Below the pieces are notes generated by a model that saw only the letters and a program-made list of their open reading frames with translations, did not search any database and had not been told where the DNA came from. The position numbers and the translations under genes are program-made. This document shows positions 1-8,700 of a stretch of DNA of 28,727 nt, piece after piece. Positions within the stretch are counted from its first letter, which is position 1, and every line of letters begins with the position of its first letter. Origin of the DNA: CAYXVB01 sp964467785 (GTDB lineage Bacteria; Bdellovibrionota; UBA1018); the NCBI GenBank assembly GCA_964467785.1, contig CAYXVB010000029.1, positions 1 to 28,727 of the forward strand, given 5' to 3'.

Positions 1-934
1 CGAGAGCGACGGCTCGTTCCTCCATCTTCCGGCCACCTACGGCATCGTCACCAACGTGGACAGTGATCATCTCGATCACTTCGGGGATATCTCGAAGATC
101 GAGGAAGCCTTCGTCCAGTTCGTCAACAAGCTTCCGTTCTATGGCGTCGCCGCCGTCTGCGGCGACGATGCTGGCGTCAGGCGCTGCATGCCCCGCTTTA
201 CCAAGCCGTTCGTGACTTACGGCTTCGGCCAGGACAACGACTTTAGCGCGCGGAACGTCGTTACTGTCGGCATGGGTTCGCGATTTGAAGTCGTCCGCCG
301 CGACGAGACTTCTGGCGCTCCCTTGCTCCTCGGACAGGTCACAGTGCATGTGCCCGGACGGCACAATGTTCTGAACGCGCTGGCGGCCATCGTGATCGGC
401 TTGCGACTTGAGATCCCTTTCGAGACGATCGTTCGAGGTCTGGACGAGTTCCGCGGCGTCAAACGCCGTTTCGAGATTCGGTGGCAGGACGAAGACGCTC
501 ATCGAGTGATCATCGACGATTACGGGCATCATCCGACCGAGGTCATGGCCACGCTGGCCGCGGCCCGAAGTTACTGGAAGGGGCGGATCATCGCGGTCTT
601 CCAGCCTCATCGCTACTCGCGTACCCTGCATTGCATGGAGGGTTTCATTGACGCGTTCCGGGACGCGGACGTCGTCCTGGTCACCGATATCTATGCCGCG
701 GGCGAGAGTCCGATCCCCGGTGTCAGCGGCCAGGCGCTCGCTGATGAAATCCGCGCCCGAGCCCCTCAGGGCAAGGATGTAGTCTACGTCGGCGATCTCC
801 CCGGTGCGAGGGGCGCGGTCCTTGAGCGCATTTCCGACGGTGACCTTGTGATCTGTCTCGGCGCCGGTACCATTACTCGATTGCCCGAGCAGTTAATCCC
901 AACTCCCGTTCCGGCTGGCGCGGATGAGCACTGA
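1..934 (+). CDS. murC: UDP-N-acetylmuramate--L-alanine ligase (MurC), 3' part
   Basis: This is the C-terminal two thirds of MurC, the cytoplasmic ATP-dependent ligase that adds L-alanine to UDP-MurNAc in peptidoglycan synthesis. The frame is open from the window edge (codon phase begins at base 2), so the 5' end is missing; the GTG at 56 is internal. The fragment opens with ESDGSFLHLPATYGIVTN and DSDHLDHF, the Mur-ligase central-domain signature. It continues with the C-terminal-domain motifs PGRHNVLNALAA, IDDYGHHPTEV and FQPHRYSRT, all typical of MurC rather than MurD, MurE or MurF. The nucleotide-binding loop lies upstream of the window. The stop overlaps the murB start by 11 bases, which suggests translational coupling in a dcw-type cluster. 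Identification is by motif recognition and is very secure. Confidence 0.97.
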   Translation, partial: ESDGSFLHLPATYGIVTNVDSDHLDHFGDISKIEEAFVQFVNKLPFYGVAAVCGDDAGVRRCMPRFTKPFVTYGFGQDNDFSARNVVTVGMGSRFEVVRRDETSGAPLLLGQVTVHVPGRHNVLNALAAIVIGLRLEIPFETIVRGLDEFRGVKRRFEIRWQDEDAHRVIIDDYGHHPTEVMATLAAARSYWKGRIIAVFQPHRYSRTLHCMEGFIDAFRDADVVLVTDIYAAGESPIPGVSGQALADEIRARAPQGKDVVYVGDLPGARGAVLERISDGDLVICLGAGTITRLPEQLIPTPVPAGADEH

Positions 935-1871
935 TCCTCGCGCCCTTCAGTGGTTTCGTGATCACGCCGAGGGGTTTTCGGGCCCACTCAGCTTTGATGA
1001 GCCCCTGTCCCGTCATACTTATTATCGAATTGGCGGTCCTGCCGCCGTATTCGCGGCTCCAAAGTCAGCGGCCGACGTCGCTTGGCTGGCTCGCGCGATC
1101 CAAGCTACTGGAATCCGTCGATTCGTCCTTGGTGCGGGCTCCAATTTGCTCGTTTCGGATGACGGATTTCCCGGCCTTATCATCCGCGCCAATCGGATGC
1201 AGCTCGACATCGGTTTGCTCGGTCCCGGCGTGCTCCGCACGGGCGGGGGAGTCGCCATTTCCTCGCTGCTCCGCAAGGCGTCACAGGAGGGTTGGGGCGG
1301 GCTTGAGCTATTGACCGGAATTCCGGGCTCGGTCGGCGGCGCCGTCGTAATGAACGCTGGCACGCACCTGGGCGAGGTCAAAAACCGAGTCCTGCGGGTC
1401 GAAGCCTACGATCTCGACAGTTCCGATACCGCGACCCTTGGCGCGCCACGCGTTTACGAAGGCGCGGCGCTTTCGTTCGAGTATCGCCGTAACCGCTTTC
1501 TGACCCCGGGGGCGCTCGTCTGGGCCGTCAATTGGCATGTCGAGCAAGAGGCACCGGCAGCGGTCAAGGCACGCATCGATGAAACGCTGGCCCGGCGCAA
1601 ATCCACCCAACCGATCGAATATCCGTCCTGTGGCAGCGTGTTCAAAAACCCTCGCGATGCGGGTTTGCGCGCATGGGAAGTGGTCGAAAAGCTCGGCTTG
1701 CGCGGGTATCAGATCGGCGGCGCCCAGATCTCTCAAAAGCATCCTAACTTCATCGTGAATCTTGGGGGTGCCCGCGCGGCTGATGTCCTAGCCCTGATTC
1801 AGCTCGTTAAGAGCAGAGCGGATTCGGAACTCGGGATCGCCATGGAAGAGGAAGTCATCCACCTCTTCTAG
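924..1871 (+). CDS. murB: UDP-N-acetylenolpyruvoylglucosamine reductase (MurB)
   Basis: MurB is the FAD-dependent, NADPH-using cytoplasmic reductase that makes UDP-MurNAc. The protein is 315 residues, a normal family length. Visible motifs are YRIGGPA (about 34-40) and LGAGSNLLVSDDGF (69-82) for FAD binding, LLTGIPGSVGGAVVMNAG (129-146), and YPSCGSVFKNP with the catalytic Ser near 238. GYQIGGAQIS and the C-terminal EEEVIHLF, which carries the catalytic Glu, follow. ATG at 924 overlaps the murC stop, so this start is favoured. It is the last plus-strand gene before a 12-kb block of unrelated genes. The usual next genes (ddl, ftsQ) do not follow directly. The stop is only 18 bases from the end of the convergent gene, and I see no clear terminator between them. 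Confidence 0.97.
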   Translation: MSTDPRALQWFRDHAEGFSGPLSFDEPLSRHTYYRIGGPAAVFAAPKSAADVAWLARAIQATGIRRFVLGAGSNLLVSDDGFPGLIIRANRMQLDIGLLGPGVLRTGGGVAISSLLRKASQEGWGGLELLTGIPGSVGGAVVMNAGTHLGEVKNRVLRVEAYDLDSSDTATLGAPRVYEGAALSFEYRRNRFLTPGALVWAVNWHVEQEAPAAVKARIDETLARRKSTQPIEYPSCGSVFKNPRDAGLRAWEVVEKLGLRGYQIGGAQISQKHPNFIVNLGGARAADVLALIQLVKSRADSELGIAMEEEVIHLF

Positions 1872-1889
1872 GTCTAGTCGGCTCCTTGC

Positions 1890-2552
1890 TCAGGGCATGA
1901 CGGTGCCATCGCCGGGCGGTGAGATCCCAAGCATCTTCGCGGCGATCTGGCCAACGAGGCGTCCGACGGCGTAAGGCACCGAGTTGGGCCGACTTGCAGT
2001 GCGCTGGAAGTCGTGTTCGAAACCGATCTTGTGGCACCACTCATGAGCTAGGTTGGCCGCCACTTCGGCGAGCGTGAAGTCGGTAAAGTAATAACGGTTC
2101 ACCCAGATCCTCAGCGTGTTGCTGTAGGTATAGCCAACCACTGTCCGCTTTTTCCAGAAGGGCGGAGTATAAAGCGTCAGATCATAATCCATCGTCTCGT
2201 CATCCTTGCCGATCAGCACTTCGCTGCCGCGGCGGATGGTTTCGTAGATCTGCTCGTTGGTCAGTCCCTTATTGTTGACGAATTGCTTCTTGCCCTCATA
2301 GGTGAAGTTGACGACGGCCTGGCGGAATTCGTCCGAGTTCATCACCCGCTCGAGAACTTCGGCGGCCTGATACATCTTGTCCTTCTCGGCGGGCGTGAAG
2401 TCCGTAAGCGACATGAGATTCACTTTCAGCGGTCCGTGGTCGCCCTGGAAAGGGTCGGCGGCGAACGCCCCGGAGCTGGTCAATAATCCGGCGGTGAGAG
2501 CGAGCGTGGATGTAAAAGCTTTGAAACGAAATTGCCTGTTCATGAGACCCAT
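1890..2552 (-). CDS. Secreted metzincin-like zinc protein (HExxHxxGxxH)
   Basis: This predicted exported protein has 220 residues. The N-terminus MNRQFRFKAF is basic, then hydrophobic, and ends in AFA|AD, a good signal-peptidase I site near residue 31. Near the C-terminus lies HEWCHKIGFEH (170-180), an exact HExxHxxGxxH metzincin zinc-site pattern, with three His ligands and the catalytic Glu. No propeptide cysteine switch was recognised, and the rest does not match a named family I can recall. The start at 2552 is backed by GAGGGG about 9 bases upstream; an internal Met at residue 4 is the alternative. It lies downstream of the beta-barrel operon on the same strand but behind a hairpin and an AT-rich gap, so it probably has its own promoter. 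Zinc peptidase activity is inferred from the motif alone. Confidence 0.8.
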   Translation of the reverse strand: MGLMNRQFRFKAFTSTLALTAGLLTSSGAFAADPFQGDHGPLKVNLMSLTDFTPAEKDKMYQAAEVLERVMNSDEFRQAVVNFTYEGKKQFVNNKGLTNEQIYETIRRGSEVLIGKDDETMDYDLTLYTPPFWKKRTVVGYTYSNTLRIWVNRYYFTDFTLAEVAANLAHEWCHKIGFEHDFQRTASRPNSVPYAVGRLVGQIAAKMLGISPPGDGTVMP

Positions 2553-2563
2553 AAGAAAATCCC

Positions 2564-2606
2564 CTCGTTCGGATTTTTCGCCTTGTTGAGTCTCGTTTCG
2601 GATTTT
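2564..2606 (-). repeat. Direct repeat in leader of the metzincin-like gene
   Basis: Two near-identical copies of AAAATCCGAA(A)CGAG (minus strand) lie at about 2592-2606 and 2564-2578, 28 bases apart. The second copy runs into the Shine-Dalgarno sequence of the gene starting at 2552. They could be a protein-binding or leader element, or a small duplication. Confidence 0.4.
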
Positions 2607-2640
2607 GGGCCAAAATCATTAGATAAAAATAGTCAGGTAT

Positions 2641-2682
2641 AAATATATAGAAAGAGCCTGATTTACGGAGCTAAATGCAGGC
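2641..2682 (-). terminator. Hairpin terminator after the beta-barrel gene
   Basis: On the minus strand, GCCTG-c-ATTTA (2682-2672) pairs with TAAAT-CAGGC (2665-2656) around a 6-base loop, with one bulged base. It is followed by the T-rich run TCTTTCTATATATTTATA. It lies about 50 bases after the stop at 2733 and probably ends the operon running from 9528. The stem is AT-rich, so the strength is uncertain. Confidence 0.45.
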
Positions 2683-2732
2683 ATTAACAGTACTGCGCTG
2701 CGTCAATTACAGGTATTGTTGTATCGTGCTAG

Positions 2733-3602
2733 TCAGATGCTGACCGAAAGGTCGAAGCCGTAGATTGTCCGGTGGCTTCCGGACAAAAGTCCTTCGCCGT
2801 AGACGCCCATTCGGATGGTATTCGCAACCGGATAGACGTTCATTTGAATCTTGAGGCGATCGCGACTGAGAGACTGCAAAAGATCTGCTGACTGAGTCTG
2901 TTTCTCGAAATCAAAAAGGGAGCTCGTCGAGATCCCGAGAAGAGGGGAGAGGCGATAGGCTGCGAAGTGGCCGACTGACGCGAACCACAAGCGCTTGCTT
3001 GCGAGCGCGATTTCGGCGTTTGATGGTCCGTAAATCGTGTACTCCACACTGCCGTTCAATCCGACGCTCAGCCCGGGCACCGCCAGTTTGATGAGCCAGC
3101 TTTGATCCATCGACAACGTGGTGATTGTCGCCCGGGACAGCGAAAATTCCGAAGTCGGTATGGCAGCCGTGAAGGTAAGGAGGAGGTTGAGTCGGTCCGT
3201 GTCGATCGCGGAGCCTTGACTGTAGCTGACCGTGGGATTGAAGAGAGAAAACTCCGGCCGGATGGAATAGCCGTAGCGGCTCATCACTCCTTCGTTGAGA
3301 TCCTGCACTCCGCTCAAAGCGGCGCTAAGCCTGCGATGTCCGTCAAGCGCCCAGCCCACCGAGAGCGAGTGATAGAACTGCAACGGCCAGGTGTCGAGGG
3401 TGAAGAAGTTGTACGACTCTCCGGCATGTCCTCCGACTTCCGGGCCATTCAGCCTGAGAAAATAAGAGGCGTCCCAATTCCTTCCGAATCCAGCCGTCGA
3501 GACGGAGCTCGTCCCTTCGGCTAGGGCGAACGGGGACTGCAAGGCGGCCAACATGCCAGAGAATGCGCATGCCCATCCTGTCAGTCTCCCGAGACCGTTC
3601 AT
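2733..3602 (-). CDS. Predicted outer-membrane beta-barrel protein
   Basis: This 289-residue protein was not recognised by name. It has a signal peptide (hydrophobic core about 8-25, likely cut at ALA|E near 28). After that come many short alternating polar/hydrophobic stretches that end in aromatic or hydrophobic girdle residues, for example YFLRLNG, FYHSLSVGWAL, LNLLLTFTAAI, SWLIKLAVPGL and LKIQMNVYPV. The C-terminus IYGFDLSVSI fits a last beta strand. There are no transmembrane helices apart from the leader. Length and pattern suggest a barrel of roughly 10-14 strands. Its ATG overlaps the TGA of the upstream gene (ATGA at 3599-3602), so it is translationally coupled to the membrane protein gene and, through it, to the ATP-grasp gene. 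This links that system to the cell envelope. Confidence 0.65.
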   Translation of the reverse strand: MNGLGRLTGWACAFSGMLAALQSPFALAEGTSSVSTAGFGRNWDASYFLRLNGPEVGGHAGESYNFFTLDTWPLQFYHSLSVGWALDGHRRLSAALSGVQDLNEGVMSRYGYSIRPEFSLFNPTVSYSQGSAIDTDRLNLLLTFTAAIPTSEFSLSRATITTLSMDQSWLIKLAVPGLSVGLNGSVEYTIYGPSNAEIALASKRLWFASVGHFAAYRLSPLLGISTSSLFDFEKQTQSADLLQSLSRDRLKIQMNVYPVANTIRMGVYGEGLLSGSHRTIYGFDLSVSI

Positions 3603-5713
3603 CTGCCCGCGCCTTTGATCGATACGGGTAGAAGCGCGGATTCACGGTCCGTGAGAAACTCGCGGATCGTCCCGATTACTTCCTTGCGCTGCTCGGATTC
3701 GAGGTCGTGGGTCAAATTCCCCTTCAGCTCGGGTTCAAGGCTCATGAACTCGATGAGCGCATTATAGTACAGTGACTCGTACTCGGGCTCGATTCGACTC
3801 TTGATCTCTTTGACCGTCGCCGGGCCGGGTTGCCCCTTGGCCGCAAGCAGCAGCTCCAGCTCTCGCGCTTTCGAGGAGTGCAGGGCCGCGATGATCCAGA
3901 CCGTGTTGCGGACTGACCAGGTGTAGGTCTGAAGGCCGAAGTTGGAGGCCTCCTGCGCCTTGTTCTGTAGGAGATAGAGAATTTCCCAGTGGCGACGGAG
4001 CTGCGCCCGGAGCTCCGCGCCGTCGAGGGCGCCTTTCTTGGGGAGGGCCTTAGCATTGCGTTCGACTCGCGAGATGATCCCGCCGTCCGAGACCTTGTCC
4101 TTTCGATAGAGCGCCGCGAGCTTCTCTAGTCTCTTGGTTTCGGTCGGGCGCTGAAACTCGATCTTCGCCGCCGCGAGCTCTTCGGTCATTTCTTGCATGA
4201 GCACGAATACCCGCCCTTGGTAGGCATCGCGGTAAACCTGATCGGAGCCCTGGTCCATGACCACGTAGGGGTGGTCGAGGAGGAATCGAAGGAGCTTGTC
4301 CCAGACGTAAAGCTCGAGGCGGCGGCTGCGGACTAGCTCACGGCTGATATAGCCTTGAAGCGCCGCATTTCCCGTCGCTCCGGATTTCGCGCTCTCGAGG
4401 GCAGAAATGTAGGCTTCTAGCGCGTTCCAGGCGCTCTGGGCGATCAGCGGAAAGTTGAGCTGGGTCTCCATGTGCTCGAGTCGCCCCATGCGCGCCGCGA
4501 ATTGCATGTGTTCCTCGTAGCCGATCTGCATGTCCTTAAAGCGGCTCATGCGATCCGACCAATTCTGGCCGTCCACGCCGCTGTTCTCCGTTGAGAGCGG
4601 CATCCCGAGGCGGCGGACCAGCCCGGCGGTGGAAGGGGCCGGGGTATTCCCGGTCGGAACTCCCGCCACGCTGGCCACGCTCGCCGCGGTGGCGGCGACC
4701 CCGGCGGTTGAGGTTTTGATCGATTCCGTCAATTCAAGATACGCCGAGCGGACGCGACCTACCGCCCACATCGCCTGCGGATTCAGTGGTTGGGTGATGA
4801 AGTAGAACGTGAACGGACCGTAAATGGCCAGGGCGATCGAGTAACCGATGTTCGATCGGACAGTGTTCAAGAACCAGATCAACACGCCGATAGTGTAGCG
4901 GTGGAGGAATCCGCGAAAATTCGAACCGGGATTCATCCTCATGCGATTGCCAAACGCGATCAGATCCCCAATCCACACCGGGAGCGTGACCTGCTGGAGG
5001 GAGAGGTGATGCACCCGGCGTTTGACCGCGATGATGCGGGATCGCTCGGCACGCAATCTCTTGATGTGCTTCTGGCGCTCGCCCCAGTTCAACACGGGAT
5101 CGCTCTCGACTTCGTATTCCTTCTTTCGATAGGCGATTAGAGCGGCATCACGGCTGAGCCCGTCGACCGAGAGAGAGATGCCGTCATCAGCGTCTAGTTG
5201 CCGAAGAAAACCTTCCATCCACGCCATACCCCTGATCTTGGCATGACCTGAGTCCGCCTGACGGTATTCGTGCGATAGCGTGTCGTAGAGATGGCTGACG
5301 ATGGGGCACTGGGGCTCCATATCGATCAAGTCGACGAACATCACGATGTTGTCGAGCTGCGGGCGAACGTCGATGAGCTCGCCGCTTTCGTTGAATTCCT
5401 CGAACCAAGTCTTGCGGCCATCCCCGGCGACAATCGCCTTGCGAAGCAGAAAGCCCCCTTCGAGCAGCGGAGCGAAGCTGAACTCCGCCACTTCCATCCC
5501 GCCGGACAGGAACCGATAGGTGCTGAAGCCGTCCTTGCGGAAAACCGTGGCGGCCTCGGACATGCTGAATACGACGCTCCGGAGCGCGTCTGCCAGGAAC
5601 TTGTGGGCTCCGGGAGCAAAGCGCGTGGATCCTTCGCCCGAATGGGGTGGGCGAGCCGTGCGGGGCTTGGGTTCAAGTACGGATTCGGCTGGATTCAGTG
5701 CGGGCGTGCTCAT
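3599..5713 (-). CDS. Orphan membrane protein of the ATP-grasp operon (704 aa)
   Basis: I do not recognise this family. The ATG at 5713 is chosen because GAGAAG precedes it and because it sits 17 bases after the previous stop; the frame stays open further upstream, but there it would overlap the ATP-grasp gene. Residues 1-30 are Pro/Ser-rich and 40-130 look globular. A basic helical stretch (about 205-240) leads into two adjacent hydrophobic segments, about 273-286 and 288-308 (GVLIWFLNTV, IALAIYGPFTFYFI). An Ala/Ser/Thr-rich low-complexity linker follows (about 333-365), then a long, mainly helical region (390-700) with many charged residues. The protein is probably anchored in the inner membrane by a hairpin. 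It is coupled to the barrel gene by ATGA, so it may bridge a cytoplasmic enzyme and the envelope. No catalytic motif was seen. Confidence 0.75.
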   Translation of the reverse strand: MSTPALNPAESVLEPKPRTARPPHSGEGSTRFAPGAHKFLADALRSVVFSMSEAATVFRKDGFSTYRFLSGGMEVAEFSFAPLLEGGFLLRKAIVAGDGRKTWFEEFNESGELIDVRPQLDNIVMFVDLIDMEPQCPIVSHLYDTLSHEYRQADSGHAKIRGMAWMEGFLRQLDADDGISLSVDGLSRDAALIAYRKKEYEVESDPVLNWGERQKHIKRLRAERSRIIAVKRRVHHLSLQQVTLPVWIGDLIAFGNRMRMNPGSNFRGFLHRYTIGVLIWFLNTVRSNIGYSIALAIYGPFTFYFITQPLNPQAMWAVGRVRSAYLELTESIKTSTAGVAATAASVASVAGVPTGNTPAPSTAGLVRRLGMPLSTENSGVDGQNWSDRMSRFKDMQIGYEEHMQFAARMGRLEHMETQLNFPLIAQSAWNALEAYISALESAKSGATGNAALQGYISRELVRSRRLELYVWDKLLRFLLDHPYVVMDQGSDQVYRDAYQGRVFVLMQEMTEELAAAKIEFQRPTETKRLEKLAALYRKDKVSDGGIISRVERNAKALPKKGALDGAELRAQLRRHWEILYLLQNKAQEASNFGLQTYTWSVRNTVWIIAALHSSKARELELLLAAKGQPGPATVKEIKSRIEPEYESLYYNALIEFMSLEPELKGNLTHDLESEQRKEVIGTIREFLTDRESALLPVSIKGAGR

Positions 5714-5730
5714 GATCTTCTCACTCTTGG

Positions 5731-8700
5731 TCACTGCTGGGTCTGGTTGTAGCTGCCGCCAAGACCGAAAGTCTCGAGGCTCGGGCGCAGCTTCACGCCG
5801 TTCTCGTTGAACTCGTCGGGTGCGATGCGGACGCCACGGTACTGATGATTGGCGATGACCTGGAGCGCGCGCCAATCCAGCTTGGGCGAGCGGATCGCTC
5901 GCTCGATCAGGGGCCGTAGCCGCCTTGCTTGGTCCGCATTTGCGACCGGGAGCGCCGAGTTAACTTCGTCGATGTTGATCTCGAAGCCGAGATCCTTCGC
6001 GAATCGGATGTTTTTCGCGTTTTCGAGAGCTGGAATCACTTCGCGGATTGCCTTGACCTTGACCTGCGGAGCTACGTCGACGGCATGGCCGAAGAGCGAG
6101 CCCTTGCTGTCCAGGAAGTCATCCCACGCCTCGGGCGCGTGTGAGCGGAGCGATTTGCGGAGCTCGCGTACGAGTGGCGTGTTCGGAGCCTCTTCGATGA
6201 GTTCAGTCGCGCCGTACAGGGGTGTCCGTTCCAGCGCCATGTCGGCCGCCGAGGCTTCGAGGGCGCCGGCCCCCAAACCAAGGTAGAGGCCGTAAAAGCT
6301 CATGAAGCGGGCGAATTCGAGCGGCCCGGCCTTGATGGCTTCGCGCTCGCGCTCCATCATCGCGGCGATTTGGTGTAGGTGGATCAGCTCGTGTCCGATC
6401 GTATAGGCCTGGATCAAGGGATTGAGCTCGGCGCCCACCCAAAGGTAAACCCGGGCCTCGGAGAACAGGCCGTGCGAACGCAGTTTGCGCGCGTAGCACT
6501 CGCCCGCGAACGAGTCCTTGTTGAGCCCGTAGCGCTCACGAAGTCCCTTGTCGAGAATGGCGATCCGGCGGTGCTCGAGATCCCGCAACAGGACTTGGGA
6601 GACGTCCAGGCCTTCCATCGCCGCGAAGCGATAAAGGTTGTATTTGGCGTAAGGCAGGATATCGAGGATCTTAAGCAAATCCTCGGTGGAGTGTCCGTCC
6701 GTCGAACGAAGGATACGGCGGTAGCTCTCCAGCTCCGGATGCTCCTGGAAGTGCCGCTCGCGTAACTCGCCGAGTGCCTTATCCGCCGTCTCCGCAGTGA
6801 CCCGGGTGGCATACGAGGAGAATTCCTTCATCGACTCCGCCCAGGCGCTCCGCGCTTTTTTGAGATGTGTGGGGACCCACTCGCTTTCGGTGATCAGTTC
6901 GCCGCGGATCAGCTCCTGTTCCGTCGCGATGCAGGAACTGACGGTGCTCGGGACTGAGATCGTCTCGTTGGCCGCCCGCGGTTCATCCGCGAAGAGGATA
7001 CGGTATTCGGGGGGGCACTGCTTCTCACCGCTTTGGAATGCGCCGGAGATGAGGAGTGTGGCCGGATCCGCGTTCAGATGCTCACGGGCAAGGCTGCGGA
7101 AACGCTCGGTCAGTGAGGAAATGCGCATCCGGAGCGAGGCCGAGACGGGCTCGCAGCCCGGGTATTCGCCTTCGACCAGCGATCCCATCATGCTCAGCAA
7201 TTGATTGCGCGACTTGGTATCCATCCCGGCTTCGCTGAGGGTGCTTTTGATCCTACTGAGGGTCTCACGGTCCGCCGCGCGGTCCGCCGGCCCATAATGT
7301 TCGGGGCCGTAATGACGATACACGGCGCGCACGTGGTCAAACTCCGACCAAAAAGCGTCGGGAAGACGACTTTCCAGTCGGGCAAGAAGTGATACGAGGC
7401 GAGAACGCAACTGGGTGCGCTTGGCCGTGAACTCTTTGGCCGCGCGCTTGGGCACTCGCTGCGCGATCAGGCGCAACATCTCCTGCACTGGCTCCATGTT
7501 GAGCGGATGGAGGAACGAGAGCACTTCGCGGCACTGGGCCTTTAGGCTCGTGGCCATGAGGAAGAGCGGATATGCGCCGGGCTCTCCAGTCGCGAGCATA
7601 CGGGTAATCTCATTGGAAAGCTGCGCGATCTGGACCAATTGCGCTGCTGCGAAAGCAGGTAACGCATTGAGCGGAAGCCGTTGGCGCTGGGGGTGAGCAG
7701 CTTGGACGGCCGGAATAGACTCGGGGTGACCGATGTCGTCGGTCACGACCATCGGCGCATAGCCGCCGCCCTTGGACGTGTTGACGATGCTGCTCAAGGG
7801 GCCTTTTTCCACGGGTGCGGTGCGGACCAAGGCATTGGAAGTCAGCTTCGGCAGGCGGAAGGACTCGCCTGCGCCGAAGAATACCCACATACGCATGTCA
7901 GCCGCGATGTTGGCGTAGTGATATCCTTCGCTCTTGCTGTGGATGGCTACTGGGATTCGGCCGATTCGCACCAGCTTCTGGAAGGCGAAGTGTCCGGGAT
8001 TGGCGCGCGCTTCGGCGATCACTGCCTTGCGTTCGGCCTCCGGCAGCGTTTTCAAGATGTAAACACCCTTTCCGCCGGAGAGATTCGGGGTTTTGATGAC
8101 CCAGTCTTCGGGGGACTGCGCGATCACTTCGACCGATTCGGCGCGCGAGGGGAGCGTCTCGGGAGGAGAGACGGGCGGATTGAGCCCTGAGTTGATACCG
8201 AGAGAGGCGAGTTCGTCCGCGAAGAACATCGGCGCGCGTTCGCAGAGGATCGAGAGGATAATCTTGTTGTCCAGTACGCGATTTAGGCCGCCGAGGTAAA
8301 GCTTGCGTCCGTGGATCGCGGCGACCGCGTTCGGTATCGCGTAGGACGACTCCATCGGGACGGGCTTTCCGTCCCGGTCGAGAAGGGGCGGAGGTGTCGT
8401 GCCGGGTCTGACGGGGACCATCGGGTCACCGCAGTAGAGGCGTTCGCCTGACTCGGCGTCACGGAGGAAAATCCCGATGGCAGGATCGTAAAGCGCGCTG
8501 TCGGCGTTGACGCGCGAATAGATCGCGGTAACGACGGGGTCACGGCCGTCCGCGGATCGAAGTCGAACGTTACATTCGGGGTCCTGGTAGAGCTGTCCAG
8601 CGTCGGCGTAGATGATCCCGCTGTGGGCCGCCAACTGATGGATCTCGGGAGCCGCGCCACTGGCGCCGCCGGGAGGCAGGATGATCTGCACTCCGTCCTC

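Noticed and set aside
5714..5875. N-terminal extension of the 704-residue membrane protein
   Set aside because: The added residues are Arg/Pro-rich and antisense-like in composition, overlap the ligase gene by 145 bases, and the ATG at 5713 has a ribosome site.
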